A stretch of DNA of 64,000 nucleotides from Gemmata massiliana (GCF_901538265.1 NZ_LR593886.1:8143738-8207737), one strand, 5' to 3'. Positions 41,580 through 51,640 are shown, counted from the first letter of the stretch. A program made the numbers and translations. Notes: a model not told the origin generated them from the sequence alone.

Positions 41580-44500
41580 TCACTTGAGTCCCGGCGCCGG
41601 AACCATTTCGTTGAGGCCGAAGGTCGGGATCTTGCTTCCCGTTTTGTCGATGATCTTGAGGTTCGCTTCAGGAATTGCGACGTCTTCTGCCAGAGCTGCT
41701 CTATAGCGGTGGTTGCCGTTGAATAGGTACCGCTTGCCGCCGATTTCCCAAATTTCAATTGGGCCGTCTTTGGCAAGGGCGTCTGCCCAGAATTTTTTCG
41801 AATTTGCGCGAATTTGTAACCTCATCCCCTGGACAATCTCGGGGTGGAAGACCGCATCCGTCGAGCCAGCGATGTTGAGAGATTTCACATCAACCGAGTT
41901 GTTATGGACGAGGATTTGGGCGCGGCCGACGGCGTAGCAGTGCAACTCCTCGACGTGGAAGTTGTACACCGGCAGTTTGGCGTGTCGGGCCACCAGTTCG
42001 GTGATCGCGGCCTCTTCCCCCGAGCGGAGCAGGAGAACGTCCCCAACCCGTAAGTCGATGGCGTCCACCCACCGCCCGCCCCGGTCGTACCCGTCCGGGT
42101 TGTCGGGGACGTGTTCGGGCTGCGGGCGACCACGCAACCCCTCGCCCCGGGCCACCCACCACGGGTGGTGGCCGGTCGATTCGATCATCTCTCCGGCCAC
42201 CGTCGCGGTGACCATGTCACCGTCGTGCTCATGCCGGTACGTCTCGATGACTTGGCGCAACTTCCACTCACCGACTACGAGGTCGAACGCCCACACCCGA
42301 TCCGCCGCCCGCACGTCCTGAATCGGCTTGAGGCCGTGCTCGGTGCCTACTACCGTGTCCGCGGGAAAGCAATTTACGCATGCCGGCTTACGAAGTTTGC
42401 GAATGATTGGGCCAGCCGCTTTTCCGGCGCCAAACGTTATAACTGCAATTGCACTATTTTTTGCGTGCTTTTTAAAGGATTTTTTTGCATATTCGTCCCA
42501 TTCTTCGGGCGAGGCATTGGCCTGGGGGGCCTTCTTGGCGAGGTTGCTATGCCAGTCCGGTTCGTACATCTCTCGACCGAGAAGCTGTGTATTCACCGTC
42601 CACTGTCCCACCCGGATCAGATCCCCGCCGATCCGGAACGGTTCCGCGATGGTGTCAATCACCCCGTGAGCGAACTTACCTCCGGGTGAGTCTGGACCCG
42701 TCGGTGCTACACTAATTAATGGATCGAGGCCGCTGGGGTCCGTTACATTCGTTGAGTTATTCCCAACGAACCGATATAGATTCATGTCTCCCGCCGCGTA
42801 CCGGATCGGGTCCAGCGTAACCCACCGTCCGAGGATCGGGCTGTACCAGCGCTGGTTGGCCTCGAGGAACCCCGAGGTCGTATCGAGCCGCATGCCCTGG
42901 AACGTGTGTGCCCACGCATACGCGCTGCTGCCGAGCGTGGTCCCGCTCGCGTTCGTGACGGTGACATTCCCGTACGGGTCGTAGAGGTAGCGCTCGACCA
43001 CGGCCCCGCTGCTGTTCGCGAGCGCGGTCACGTTAAAGTTGGCATCCTGCTGCACCCACAGGCGCTCCTCTAACCCGTTGCCCGTGCTCCCGTCCGCGTC
43101 CCGGTCCCGGAGCACCATCGCGTTCACGTACACGGGGCTCCACACGTACCGGGTCTTCGTGGTGCTCCCGACCTTCTCTTCGAGTACCTGCCAGTCCCTA
43201 GAGTAGAACAGGTCCGTCGTGGTCCCGCTCGCGGTCTCGGTGATGCGCCGGTTGAGCCCGTCGTAGGTGTACGTCTTGAGTACGGTCCCGCCCGAGTTTT
43301 TGACGGTCACGAGCCGGTTCCACGCGTCGTACACGTACAACTTACCGGTCTCGTCCTTGGTCATGTTCCCGTTCGCATCGTAGGTGGGCGTCGTCACCCC
43401 GCTGATGCTCGTGATCTCGTTCTGCTTGTTGGCCGTGCGCGCCTGCGCCGTGCCGTTGGTGGTCACGCTGTCGAAGTTACCTAGCGCGTCGTAGTCCCAG
43501 TTCTGGGTCCGGGACGCGGTTCCCGTGACCCCGGTCTTGGTCCCGTTGAGCGTGCCCCGGCTGTACGCGGTCAGTTGGTCCAGCGCGTCGTAGGTGTACA
43601 CCTCCCCAAGGGTCGCGCTCACCAGGTTGTCCCGGTACGTGCGGTTCCCGGCCTGATCGTACCCGTACTGGAACCGGTCCGTCGCGGTGCCCGTCGTCGG
43701 GTTGAGCCAGCGCTGGTCGACTATGCGCCCGAACCGGTCGAGCCCGGTGTACTGGTCCCCCGCGTCCCCGTTCGACTCGCCCGCGCGCTTGATGTAGCTC
43801 AGGTCCAGGCTCGGACCCGAGTGTGCGCGCCGGACCACGGTATCGAGGCCCAGGTAGTCGTAGCTCTCCACGGCTCCGTTCGGGTCGCTCAGCGAGGACA
43901 CCCGGCTGACCGCGCTGTTGATCCCGGACGAGTAGTTGAACGTGAGTACGTAGCCCGACGGGTACGTGATGGACGTGAGCCGGGACTGGTTCGTGGTCCC
44001 GCCCCCGTTGAAGTTGTACGCGTACTGGACCTTGGGCGTGCTCCCGGTCACCGCGCCCGAGTGCGACTGCCACTCGGCCGTCAACTGGCCCAGTCCGTTG
44101 TACTCCCGGGCGACCTGATTCACGATCGCGTTGGTCGCGTCCCGGCTCGTGACCAGGGACGCGTTCCCGAGCGTGTCGTAGCCCGTCTCGATCATCCCCA
44201 CGTTGGTGCCGGACGCGGTCACCGAGTCGCTCACCACGCGCCCGAGTACGTCATACGTCAGCACGTGGACGTTCCCGTTACGGTCCGTTGTGGTGACCGT
44301 CTGCCCGAGCGCGTTGACCGTCACCGATTCCTGCTCGGTCGCGCTGGCCGCGCCGGAGGTCGGGTCGGCCCACTGGGTCAGGCGCACGATCTCGTTGGAT
44401 TCGACGGCGCTGCCGGTCGCGGACGAGACCCCGTACACGTACCCGGTGGTCTGCACACCCCCGCCCGACAGGTACGCGATCACACTCGTGATCCCGGCCC

Positions 44501-47500
44501 CGTTGTACATGTACCCCGTGGCCTTATCGTCGACGTCTGACACTACCCCGTCCACGAAGTTCGCGACCGTGCGCGTGGTGCGCCCGAGCGCGTCCGCGTA
44601 GGTCCGGGTCACGCGCCCCGCCGCATCCGTCACCTCGGCCGCGAGACCTACGTCCCCGCCCGCGTTGATCGTGGACACGGAGGCGGCCGGCGCGGTCCCG
44701 CCCGTGAGCCCGGCCCCGTTGGCCGCGATCGCCGACTGGTACGCGCCCGCCTTGGTCCCGATGAACCGGATTTCCCAACCCCCGCCCGCCGCGGCCGAGA
44801 CCTGTACGTTCCCGGCCCCGATCGACGCGAGCCCCGCGAGCGCGGTCTGCACGGTCGCGGCCGACGCGTTGTACGCGATGGCCCCGGTCGTGTTCACGCC
44901 GAACGTGAGGGTGAACGTGCCCCCGGTCGGACTGCCGGTCAACTTGATCACCTGGACTGCGTCGGTCGCGTACTTGGTCGAGGTCACGAGCACGGTCGCG
45001 GACCGACTCGGCACGGCGCCCGGTCGGCTCCACGATGAGCCCCCGTTGGTGCCCACGTCCACGGCCGCGATCGTGCGGTCCGCGAGGTCGTAGTAGTATC
45101 CCATGTAGCTGACCCGGGCCGCGATCCCGGTCGTCGGGGTTCCCAGCGCCCCGGTCCCGCTCGCGTCGTGGAACCGGTCCCGCGTGGTCACCTGGCGCAC
45201 GTTCCCGCTCGGGTCGTACACGTACTCGACCTGAGTCAGAACCGTGTCCCCGACCACGTCGTCCGCGTCCGCGTACCCTGCGTCACCGCCCCAGTCCCCG
45301 GTGTACGCGGTCGTGACGCGCCCGGCCCCATCGTACGCCCATTTCTGCACCAGCCCGTTCGGCGCGGACGTCTTGATCGTCAGCCCGCGCGCGTCGTACC
45401 AGGTGTCGGTGGCCAAGCTGTTAGTGCTCACGGCCCCGGTGGCCGGGTTCACACTGAACACCCGGGTCCGGAACGCGCGCCCCAACTCGTCGAACTCGGT
45501 CGCCCCTTGTGCCCGGAGCAGGCTCGCGGACAACGGTTGCGGCACCCCGCCCGTCACGGTCGGAGCGACCCCGTCCGCGTCGTACACCTGGGCCATCGTG
45601 ACCCGGTCCAGATTGTCGTATGTATAGAACACTAGTTGCCGGTTCACCGAGGTCGACTCGGTCGTCTCGACCCCACTCTTGACGGCCACGGCCCGGTTGC
45701 GCCAGTCGTACCACGTCTGGGTCACGCGCGCCGCCGCGCCGCCGCCCGGGTACTCGGACACTTTGGTCAGGTTCCCGTCTCCGACGGCGCCGTTGTCGTA
45801 CTGGTACTCGCGCACCTTCACCAAGTTGGTGCCCGTGGTGTTCGTCGGGGACCAGTACCCGGTCGTGGGCGTGTCGTCGGTCCCGACCCACTCGCTCACG
45901 ACCTCCCCGAACCCGTTGCGCACGTACCGGGTGATCGTGCCCTGGGGCGTTTGCACCCGCTTCAGCTGCCCGGTGTTGTCGTACTCGTACCGGGTGCGAT
46001 AGAAATTCACGCCCTCGGCCCCGAGCGCGCTCGAGGTCGAGTACGCGAGCCCGGACGGGTTGAAGTACGCGTCAGTGTGGGTCAACTGCCCCGCCTCGTT
46101 GGTGTAGCTGCGCGACAGCGACTGCACCTGCGAAACGGACTCGGTCCCGGTCGGGCGCCCCCCCGACACGGTCGGGGGGGCACTCATCGTCAGGGTCTCG
46201 GAATACCCGTTGGCTCGGTCCACTCGAACCACTGCGGTCGGCCCGGTCGGGCGGTTCGTGGTAGCGTCCCACCCGGCGTAGTACCGCACCTCGTGGGCCG
46301 TGTCGTTGTACACCGTGTAGTCGATGCGCCCGTTCGGGTACGTGGTTTTGGTGGCTCGGCCGAGTGAATCCACCTCGTACGAGGTCACGAGATGCAACCC
46401 GCCGCCCGGGGGCGTAACCCATCCGCTCGGCAGGTTCGTGAACGTACCCGTCTGAGCCGTATCCACGTCCGTGATGATTTTCACCACCGCACCGCTAGAA
46501 GTATCATAAGCGGTGTATGTAATGAACCCGGCCTCATCCCTGATCCACACCGGGCGACCGAACGCGTCGCTAACGACCGTGGCCGCGGTCGCGCTGTTCG
46601 ACCCATTCTGCGCGGTGGTCACCGTCGGCAGGGTGGCCGTAACCGTGGCCGGTTGGTTGGTGCCCGCCAGGAACGTGTAGGCGTAGTTGGTGGTTTGCCC
46701 CCCGGTCCCGTTATCGTTCCGGTACACGGTGTCCGACGCGAGGTGGAAGAAGTTGAGCCCCCCCACCGTGTTCATGATGTACGTGAGCGACTCCTTGGGC
46801 ACCGCCGTACTCGTCTCCCCCTGTCGAATTGCAATTGTCTTGAGGTACCACACTGCGTCCCCGGGCACCAGCGTCGTCGCCGTGGTCGAGGCCCCGTACG
46901 TGTAATTCGTCACCAATCCGGACGAATCACTCAGATACTGAGCGTTGCCCGAGACAAAACGTACCAGATCCGGGTATGCGTTGCTGTACCCGGTCACCGC
47001 TGACGGGTTCGCGACCAGTACCACCCGCCCCTTTGAGTCGTACTGGTAGTACGTGATCGACACCAACCCGGTGGTCACGTCCGCAAAGGCCGTGAGCATC
47101 ACCCCGCCGAACGCGTTCGTGTAAACGGTATTGGTGCTCCCGTCCGGGCGCGTCTCGACCGTCTTTGTGGCCCACGAGTTGTGCCCGATCGTGTTGGAGC
47201 TGGTCGTGTACGAGTACGTGTACGCACCCTGACCCGCCGAACACGAGGTGCACCCGGCTCCCGAGACCGTCTCCTTGCTGGCTCGATGTAGAGCGTCGTA
47301 CTCGAAATACTTGTCCGCGTACGTCGCCACGGTCGCGTCCGCGGTCGTCTCAACGGCCGCATCGGTTCCACCCTGTGCCGCCTTGAGTCGCGCGTACGCG
47401 TCCGGTCCCAGCTCGTACTTGAGCCCGCCCCGGTATCCGATCTGTGTGGCCCCGTTGAACGTGTCGCCGGTGTAATAACGGTAGTACCGCTGGTCGAGCA

Positions 47501-49043
47501 CCGAACCGGCCGCATCGCTCACGGTCAGGCGCTTGAGGTCGCCCCAGTTGCCGTTGGCGTCCCCCGACACGTAGTACGCGTACGCGACCTGTTGGACCGT
47601 GGCCCAGGCGCCGGCCCCGACCTTGCGGCGCAGGGTCACCGAGGCCAGCTTCCCGGCGTTCGTGTCGCCCGAGCCCAGATACGCGTACAGGTACGATTCG
47701 GTCGTCGTCACCCCGCCCACCGTCTGAGCCGCCTGTACCTCGAGTGGGCGCCCGTCGGTGTCGCGAGAGGTGACTTGAGTAATTAAGCCTCCCGGGTCCG
47801 TGCGCGACTGGAACGCCCCGCGCGAGACCACCGGCCGGGCCGATCCGAAGTCCAGGTACCGATACACAGTCCCGTCGTCCGCGGTAATCACGAATTGATC
47901 GTTGGCCCCGTCGTAGGTGACCGTGGTGTTGTAAAAGAAGCGGGGGGCATACGTGGCGTAGTTCCCGTCTCCGTCCGGGGTGCCTTGGCCGTCGAAGAAG
48001 TGCGCGGTGATGGCATCGGTCACCAAGTAGAGGCTCGACCCAGTGCGGTACAGCCGGGGTTGGTCTCCGGCCACCCACCCGTTCCCGGCGTTAGTGCCAG
48101 CTGAGTAGCTTGGATCGTTGGACCAAGACTGAGTAGTCCCCCACCCACCTCCGAAGCCGGTGGACGACAGCCCAGGAGCAACAACTAGGTTGACCCCGTC
48201 CACGTACCGGATCGGATTACCGGTTGATGATTGAGGGTTGGGTAGCGGCGGCGGGGCCGTCGGGTTAACTTGACTTTGGACGCAGAGTGGCCCCAGCGTG
48301 GCGAGTGATTTTGGGACAAACGCCGGCAGAGCCCCGCCCGGAACTTTAACGTTCGCCTCATAGAGGTACGAAGCGTCTTCCTTAATGTCCTCTTGAAACA
48401 GCTCCAAGCTACTATCGGCGAGCCAGTTCGGTGAGGTCGTGAACCAGAACGATTCTGTCGAGCCTGGCGCGATGTAGGTCTTGGTGAACGGATGCGTGTC
48501 GTGCGTCCAATAAGCAATCCCGTCCGAATACCCTTTGTACCAGTCGGTTGAGGTTCCGAAATTAACCGGAAGCTCCACATCCTCGAAGTATTCGACATTC
48601 ACGTACCCTTCGCCGTTGATAGTCTCGGACGGGTGCAGGGTGGTAGAAGCGTTCTCGACCACATACTTCCAGAGAAACAAACCTTCGAACCCAGGAGCGT
48701 CGTAAGTCACCGTCTGCGTCAGATTTAGGGATCGGGTGCCTCCAGCATCGTCAATGTGAGACATTGACCCGGTCGATGAATATATCAGGGTCGTAGACGG
48801 GACGACTCGGTCCTCGATCGCCTCCAAGGTCAGACGGGCGCGTTGCGCATCTACACGACCAGAACGAGGTCGCTTCATCAAGCGATCTCGCAGGGCAAGC
48901 AGTCGGGGAAACAGGGTGAACGGAGACGGAAGGCGAATGGGTAGAGAACGGACCAAGGGCGTCTCCAAGAAATCAAAGGAATCACATCCGCGGCCCATTG
49001 TTTTGAGCCGACACGAACGTAATGAGCTACGTCCAGAAAACAA
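41580..49043 (-). CDS. giant RHS/YD-repeat polymorphic toxin with HINT and ParB-like C-terminal domains
   Basis: 2487 aa. The N-terminus holds LTLEAIEDRVVPS, the planctomycete motif of exported proteins (usual form LExLEDRxVPS). A beta-rich part (about 85-330) is followed by about 1700 residues of YD repeats (YxYDxxGR, for example GRVTTAYTGDWGG; YDALDQLTAYSRG), interrupted near 1363-1463 by a separate beta domain. The RHS core closes at TTSGFLEANQRWYSPILGRWVTLDPIRYAAGDMNLYRFVGNNS with DPSGLDP. A HINT protease domain (Cys2225 in NCFPADTVVGTEHG, GHHPWW, VHNN end) precedes a 105-aa tip with EIWEIGGKRYLFNGNHRYRAALAE, a ParB/Srx-like fold known from toxin tips. The start may be Met16 or later. GC falls in the tip. 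Confidence 0.88.
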   Translation of the reverse strand: MFSGRSSLRSCRLKTMGRGCDSFDFLETPLVRSLPIRLPSPFTLFPRLLALRDRLMKRPRSGRVDAQRARLTLEAIEDRVVPSTTLIYSSTGSMSHIDDAGGTRSLNLTQTVTYDAPGFEGLFLWKYVVENASTTLHPSETINGEGYVNVEYFEDVELPVNFGTSTDWYKGYSDGIAYWTHDTHPFTKTYIAPGSTESFWFTTSPNWLADSSLELFQEDIKEDASYLYEANVKVPGGALPAFVPKSLATLGPLCVQSQVNPTAPPPLPNPQSSTGNPIRYVDGVNLVVAPGLSSTGFGGGWGTTQSWSNDPSYSAGTNAGNGWVAGDQPRLYRTGSSLYLVTDAITAHFFDGQGTPDGDGNYATYAPRFFYNTTVTYDGANDQFVITADDGTVYRYLDFGSARPVVSRGAFQSRTDPGGLITQVTSRDTDGRPLEVQAAQTVGGVTTTESYLYAYLGSGDTNAGKLASVTLRRKVGAGAWATVQQVAYAYYVSGDANGNWGDLKRLTVSDAAGSVLDQRYYRYYTGDTFNGATQIGYRGGLKYELGPDAYARLKAAQGGTDAAVETTADATVATYADKYFEYDALHRASKETVSGAGCTSCSAGQGAYTYSYTTSSNTIGHNSWATKTVETRPDGSTNTVYTNAFGGVMLTAFADVTTGLVSITYYQYDSKGRVVLVANPSAVTGYSNAYPDLVRFVSGNAQYLSDSSGLVTNYTYGASTTATTLVPGDAVWYLKTIAIRQGETSTAVPKESLTYIMNTVGGLNFFHLASDTVYRNDNGTGGQTTNYAYTFLAGTNQPATVTATLPTVTTAQNGSNSATAATVVSDAFGRPVWIRDEAGFITYTAYDTSSGAVVKIITDVDTAQTGTFTNLPSGWVTPPGGGLHLVTSYEVDSLGRATKTTYPNGRIDYTVYNDTAHEVRYYAGWDATTNRPTGPTAVVRVDRANGYSETLTMSAPPTVSGGRPTGTESVSQVQSLSRSYTNEAGQLTHTDAYFNPSGLAYSTSSALGAEGVNFYRTRYEYDNTGQLKRVQTPQGTITRYVRNGFGEVVSEWVGTDDTPTTGYWSPTNTTGTNLVKVREYQYDNGAVGDGNLTKVSEYPGGGAAARVTQTWYDWRNRAVAVKSGVETTESTSVNRQLVFYTYDNLDRVTMAQVYDADGVAPTVTGGVPQPLSASLLRAQGATEFDELGRAFRTRVFSVNPATGAVSTNSLATDTWYDARGLTIKTSAPNGLVQKWAYDGAGRVTTAYTGDWGGDAGYADADDVVGDTVLTQVEYVYDPSGNVRQVTTRDRFHDASGTGALGTPTTGIAARVSYMGYYYDLADRTIAAVDVGTNGGSSWSRPGAVPSRSATVLVTSTKYATDAVQVIKLTGSPTGGTFTLTFGVNTTGAIAYNASAATVQTALAGLASIGAGNVQVSAAAGGGWEIRFIGTKAGAYQSAIAANGAGLTGGTAPAASVSTINAGGDVGLAAEVTDAAGRVTRTYADALGRTTRTVANFVDGVVSDVDDKATGYMYNGAGITSVIAYLSGGGVQTTGYVYGVSSATGSAVESNEIVRLTQWADPTSGAASATEQESVTVNALGQTVTTTDRNGNVHVLTYDVLGRVVSDSVTASGTNVGMIETGYDTLGNASLVTSRDATNAIVNQVAREYNGLGQLTAEWQSHSGAVTGSTPKVQYAYNFNGGGTTNQSRLTSITYPSGYVLTFNYSSGINSAVSRVSSLSDPNGAVESYDYLGLDTVVRRAHSGPSLDLSYIKRAGESNGDAGDQYTGLDRFGRIVDQRWLNPTTGTATDRFQYGYDQAGNRTYRDNLVSATLGEVYTYDALDQLTAYSRGTLNGTKTGVTGTASRTQNWDYDALGNFDSVTTNGTAQARTANKQNEITSISGVTTPTYDANGNMTKDETGKLYVYDAWNRLVTVKNSGGTVLKTYTYDGLNRRITETASGTTTDLFYSRDWQVLEEKVGSTTKTRYVWSPVYVNAMVLRDRDADGSTGNGLEERLWVQQDANFNVTALANSSGAVVERYLYDPYGNVTVTNASGTTLGSSAYAWAHTFQGMRLDTTSGFLEANQRWYSPILGRWVTLDPIRYAAGDMNLYRFVGNNSTNVTDPSGLDPLISVAPTGPDSPGGKFAHGVIDTIAEPFRIGGDLIRVGQWTVNTQLLGREMYEPDWHSNLAKKAPQANASPEEWDEYAKKSFKKHAKNSAIAVITFGAGKAAGPIIRKLRKPACVNCFPADTVVGTEHGLKPIQDVRAADRVWAFDLVVGEWKLRQVIETYRHEHDGDMVTATVAGEMIESTGHHPWWVARGEGLRGRPQPEHVPDNPDGYDRGGRWVDAIDLRVGDVLLLRSGEEAAITELVARHAKLPVYNFHVEELHCYAVGRAQILVHNNSVDVKSLNIAGSTDAVFHPEIVQGMRLQIRANSKKFWADALAKDGPIEIWEIGGKRYLFNGNHRYRAALAEDVAIPEANLKIIDKTGSKIPTFGLNEMVPAPGLK
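44655..44955 (-). other. embedded beta domain within the RHS repeats
   Basis: Encodes about residues 1363-1463: VQVIKLTGSPTGGTFTLTFGVNTTGAIAYNASAATVQTALAGL, then GAGNVQVSAAAGGGWEIRFIGTKAG. The TGAIAYNASAATVQTAL pattern is a repeat module known in many large Gemmata exported proteins (seen from memory, unnamed here). It interrupts YD repeats. Confidence 0.55.
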
Positions 49044-49433
49044 TGATGTTGGTTAAGTGGGTGGGGATGTTCTCATCCCGCGCCATTTTTGTCAAACTCT
49101 GTTAATAAATAATTGCCGATTTTGTTCAAGCCTTCAGCGGCCCGAATTTTTTGCGTACAAATGGGCTCAAGATCTGAGCGTTCAATGGGAGCAGATTTGA
49201 ATAAGGTGCCCGATTTCGGATTCGACCGGGCAGGGCGTGGAATCGCGTGAATCATACCTAAGCGCCCGCCCTGCGTCGTGCCTCCGGTACTGTCGCCGGG
49301 CACACGTTGCTCGTGGCGGTTCGTGGGTGGAGAGACGCGGGAGAAGCTCGACGAAGTGAAGAAATCTTAGTCACCCCGTAACGCGGGCGCCGCGTCGGAG
49401 GCAGGGCGCGAGTAGCAGCTCGACAGGCTCGAG
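49044..49433. other. intergenic region upstream of the RHS gene
   Basis: About 390 bases. It should hold the RHS promoter; the stretch 49080-49160 is AT-rich (gttaataaataattgccgat). No consensus promoter could be fixed and no gene was seen. Confidence 0.4.
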
Positions 49434-50165
49434 GTGGAATCGCTGGAGGTCGTCGGCAGCCCCGAATTCGTCTGCTGGTCGCTGAGTAGCCCGGGCGGGC
49501 AGCGCGCGGGTACCCTCGTTTGCTTCGCCTTGGGGCTGCTGGGGCCGCGGCCGGCGTGGTCGTCATCGCCCGGTTCCAGGCGGCGTTCTCGCCGACCATG
49601 CCGGCGAACCTCGTTGGTGGCTGCGCGATCCTGTTCGGCCTGGTGGTCGGCGGCCTCGGCTTTGTCCAGCGAGTCGAGGCCGCCGCCTCGATTACCCAAC
49701 ACCTTCGCCCACGGCTTCGCCCGAGTGGACTCCGGAGGAGCCTGGTTGTGCTCCTGGGGCCGAGTCCGCCGGATCTGGGCCGATGCCACCGTGCATGTCG
49801 TGAACGGCCAGTTCGCCGGCAGGTCGCTGACCTACACCGTCGAGCGAGACGACGGCGAGAAGGTGGTCGTCACTTCGGCCTTGAACCGTGTGGAAGACTT
49901 CCACCACCGGTTGCAGGAGAAGACTACGGCCCGGCTGCTCGTCGGGGCGTTATTGGATCTCCGCGAGGGGCGACCGGTCAATTTCGGTCCAATCCGCGCG
50001 ACGCCGGACGGGCTGCAAGTCGGGGCCGAGACGCACCCGTGGCCCACGGAAGGGCCGGCGGTCCTCCACGAGGGGATCATGCGGCTACCGCGGGTAGGGC
50101 GCTCACCGACGGTGGCCCTCGCATCCGAAGTGGCTAACCTTGTTGTCTTACTCGAACTGCCCTAG
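49434..50165 (+). pseudogene. frameshifted membrane protein (DUF6585-like)
   Basis: Two frames together give one protein. In the first, LGAAGAAAGVVVIARFQAAFSPTMPANLVGGCAILFGLVVGGLGFVQRV (49523-49680) forms two membrane helices. In the second, FAHGFARVDSGGAWLCSWGRVRRIWADATVHVVNGQFAGRSLTYTVERDDGEKVVVTSALNRVEDFHHRLQEKTTARL (about 49690-50165) gives the soluble domain of Gemmata-type DUF6585-like proteins. The frame changes near 49685. The 5' end is poorly defined. Confidence 0.5.
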
Positions 50166-50195
50166 AGGCGAATCGTAGCGTGAGGCTTCCACCCG

Positions 50196-50315
50196 GTGGC
50201 CGACGCACTCCAGGACGCGGGCTGTGACAACGCCGATGTACTCGACCACTGCCGCGGTCCCGGGCCGCACGTGCGCGGGTGCTGGGTCGTCGACTTGGTG
50301 TTGAGGAAGGAATAA
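50196..50315 (+). pseudogene. C-terminal remnant of the Gemmata-type family also at 21056
   Basis: Translation VADALQDAGCDNADVLDHCRGPGPHVRGCWVVDLVLRKE then stop, matching the end of the intact family member (VILADALLDADCDEEAILRHCRG...FRGCWVIELILG). An in-frame TGA lies five codons upstream, so only about 40 codons survive. It directly follows the frameshifted membrane-protein gene. Confidence 0.65.
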
Positions 50316-50374
50316 GGGCGGATAGAAGCGGAGCAACTCGGCTTCCGTGACCCGCGTCAGCTGCTCAGGTGCGT

Positions 50375-50590
50375 TCAGCGCGGCTTGCGCGGGCGCTCGT
50401 CAACCACGAGATGCGGGCGGACGCGCAAGCCACTCGCACGCACGAGCGGAACCGCTTTGGGGCACAGGGTGCCGGTGGTGGTGTCTTGTGGGCTGGGATC
50501 GGCGGAGATGACGGGGGCGACGGGAACGTTGTACGCGAAACTGAAGCTGGCACCCGGTACGGTGAAGGATCGCGGCGACTGGTCCGACAT
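50375..50590 (-). CDS. small hypothetical protein downstream of the DUF6941-like gene
   Basis: 71 aa (MSDQSPRSFTVPGASFSFAYNVPVAPVISADPSPQD...). GAGGACGGGTAG precedes the ATG, and the start directly abuts the stop of the upstream gene. No family was seen. It overlaps low-quality frames on the other strand; kept because of the ribosome site and coupling. Confidence 0.45.
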   Translation of the reverse strand: MSDQSPRSFTVPGASFSFAYNVPVAPVISADPSPQDTTTGTLCPKAVPLVRASGLRVRPHLVVDERPRKPR

Positions 50591-51010
50591 CTACCCGTCC
50601 TCTGGTGCGTGATCCGGAACAGTTATGGGAACCACGAGCAGCCGCCGTTCCAGGAGCGGTGGCCCGTTCGAGAGGATCTGGACCCGGTACTCACCGGCTT
50701 CGGGGAACGTGAGCGCCCCGAGCTGGATGTCTAATTCGACGACCGCCAACGGGTCGTTCACTTCGATCACGTTGGACCCCTCGAAGACCGGGCGGTCGTC
50801 GCTCGAGTCGACGATCCGGAACGTCAGGGGCACCTCACCGTGGCACTCGGTTAAACAAACATAGACCGCCATTCGTGGGTGCGTCACGGGAAAATGGGAC
50901 GCATTAATTCGGGAGAACGTACCGAGCAAGGTCCGCTTGCCCGTCGCGTGGTCCGTATGCACCGCGTCGCAGAGCACGACCGCCAGAACGACGGGTTCGG
51001 GTCCGTTCAT
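50591..51010 (-). CDS. DUF6941-like protein
   Basis: 139 aa from the ATG at 51010; upstream sequence in the frame is non-conserved. VVLAVVLCDAVHTDHATGKRTLLGTFSRINASHFPVTHPRMAVYVCLTECHGEVPLTFRIVDSSDDRPVFEG matches the small beta-rich DUF6941 family ('CD.v..D..TGK.tLiGvFd.I.a..FP..hp...vy..lt...G'), recalled from memory. The role of the family is unknown. It is often found in accessory regions. Confidence 0.65.
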   Translation of the reverse strand: MNGPEPVVLAVVLCDAVHTDHATGKRTLLGTFSRINASHFPVTHPRMAVYVCLTECHGEVPLTFRIVDSSDDRPVFEGSNVIEVNDPLAVVELDIQLGALTFPEAGEYRVQILSNGPPLLERRLLVVPITVPDHAPEDG

Positions 51011-51279
51011 AGTTGTTGCACCAGCGGGGCTTACTGCCGTAGACGTGTCGTCTCCAGCGCCCAACTTATCTGCGCTGTGGCACTCGGTGCAACTTGATTT
51101 TAATTTCAGCCAGAGGTGTCGAAATATTGATGCGGACTGAATCGGGCCAGCCCCCGTCGGAATAAACTCCAATGAAGCAAACGTCCGAGGATGGGGTGCA
51201 GATCGGGTGAACGGTGAAATGCTTGAATTCTCAGGGTTTGGAGCCAATTCGGACACCAAAACAGGGCGTTTCGGGCGAA

Positions 51280-51300
51280 CCGTAAAGGAGATCTTTACGG
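51280..51300. repeat. hairpin ccgtaaa / tttacgg
   Basis: ccgtaaa (51280-51286), loop ggagatc, tttacgg (51294-51300). A related hairpin gttgtaaa/tttacaac with loop cgagatc lies at 51641-51663; both share gagatctttac. Confidence 0.6.
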
Positions 51301-51591
51301 ATTCCGTCGTGGGTAGTTGGCAGGAAGCGAAACGGGCATTTGGAGGGTGCTTAGATTTGCATGAAAACCAAGGCGATCGGCCATATTTAGGGGTGCAAAA
51401 CGGGCACTTTTGGGGAGTATCATTTGTTCACAACACGCGGTCGCATGCGAGGCCGAAATGCACCGACGAATGCGTGATTGCGGGCCGCCCTCTGTTCGTG
51501 TAACCGTTGGTTACGGAAGCGTGCCAAAGGGTGTTACGATCCGGAGCACCCTTTGAACCATGAACGAGAAGGTCACGGTCGCGGCCGGCTC

Positions 51592-51618
51592 CAGTTGTGG
51601 GCTTCTTGCCCACAACTG
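51592..51618. repeat. 11-bp hairpin cagttgtgggc / gcccacaactg
   Basis: A perfect stem around the 5-nt loop ttctt. Related hairpins occur near 55590-55615 and 55663-55688, all with a GGGC/GCCC neck and five-base loops. Confidence 0.7.
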
Positions 51619-51640
51619 CGGATCAGCGCGAAGAGGGGCA

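Noticed and set aside
43575-46367. Long plus-strand open frames opposite the RHS gene
   Set aside because: Shadows of the repetitive YD-repeat coding strand; Val/Arg/Pro-rich with no start context.
51207-51503. 98-codon plus-strand open frame in the palindrome-rich gap
   Set aside because: No ribosome site, no motif, and a hairpin (51280-51300) lies inside it.
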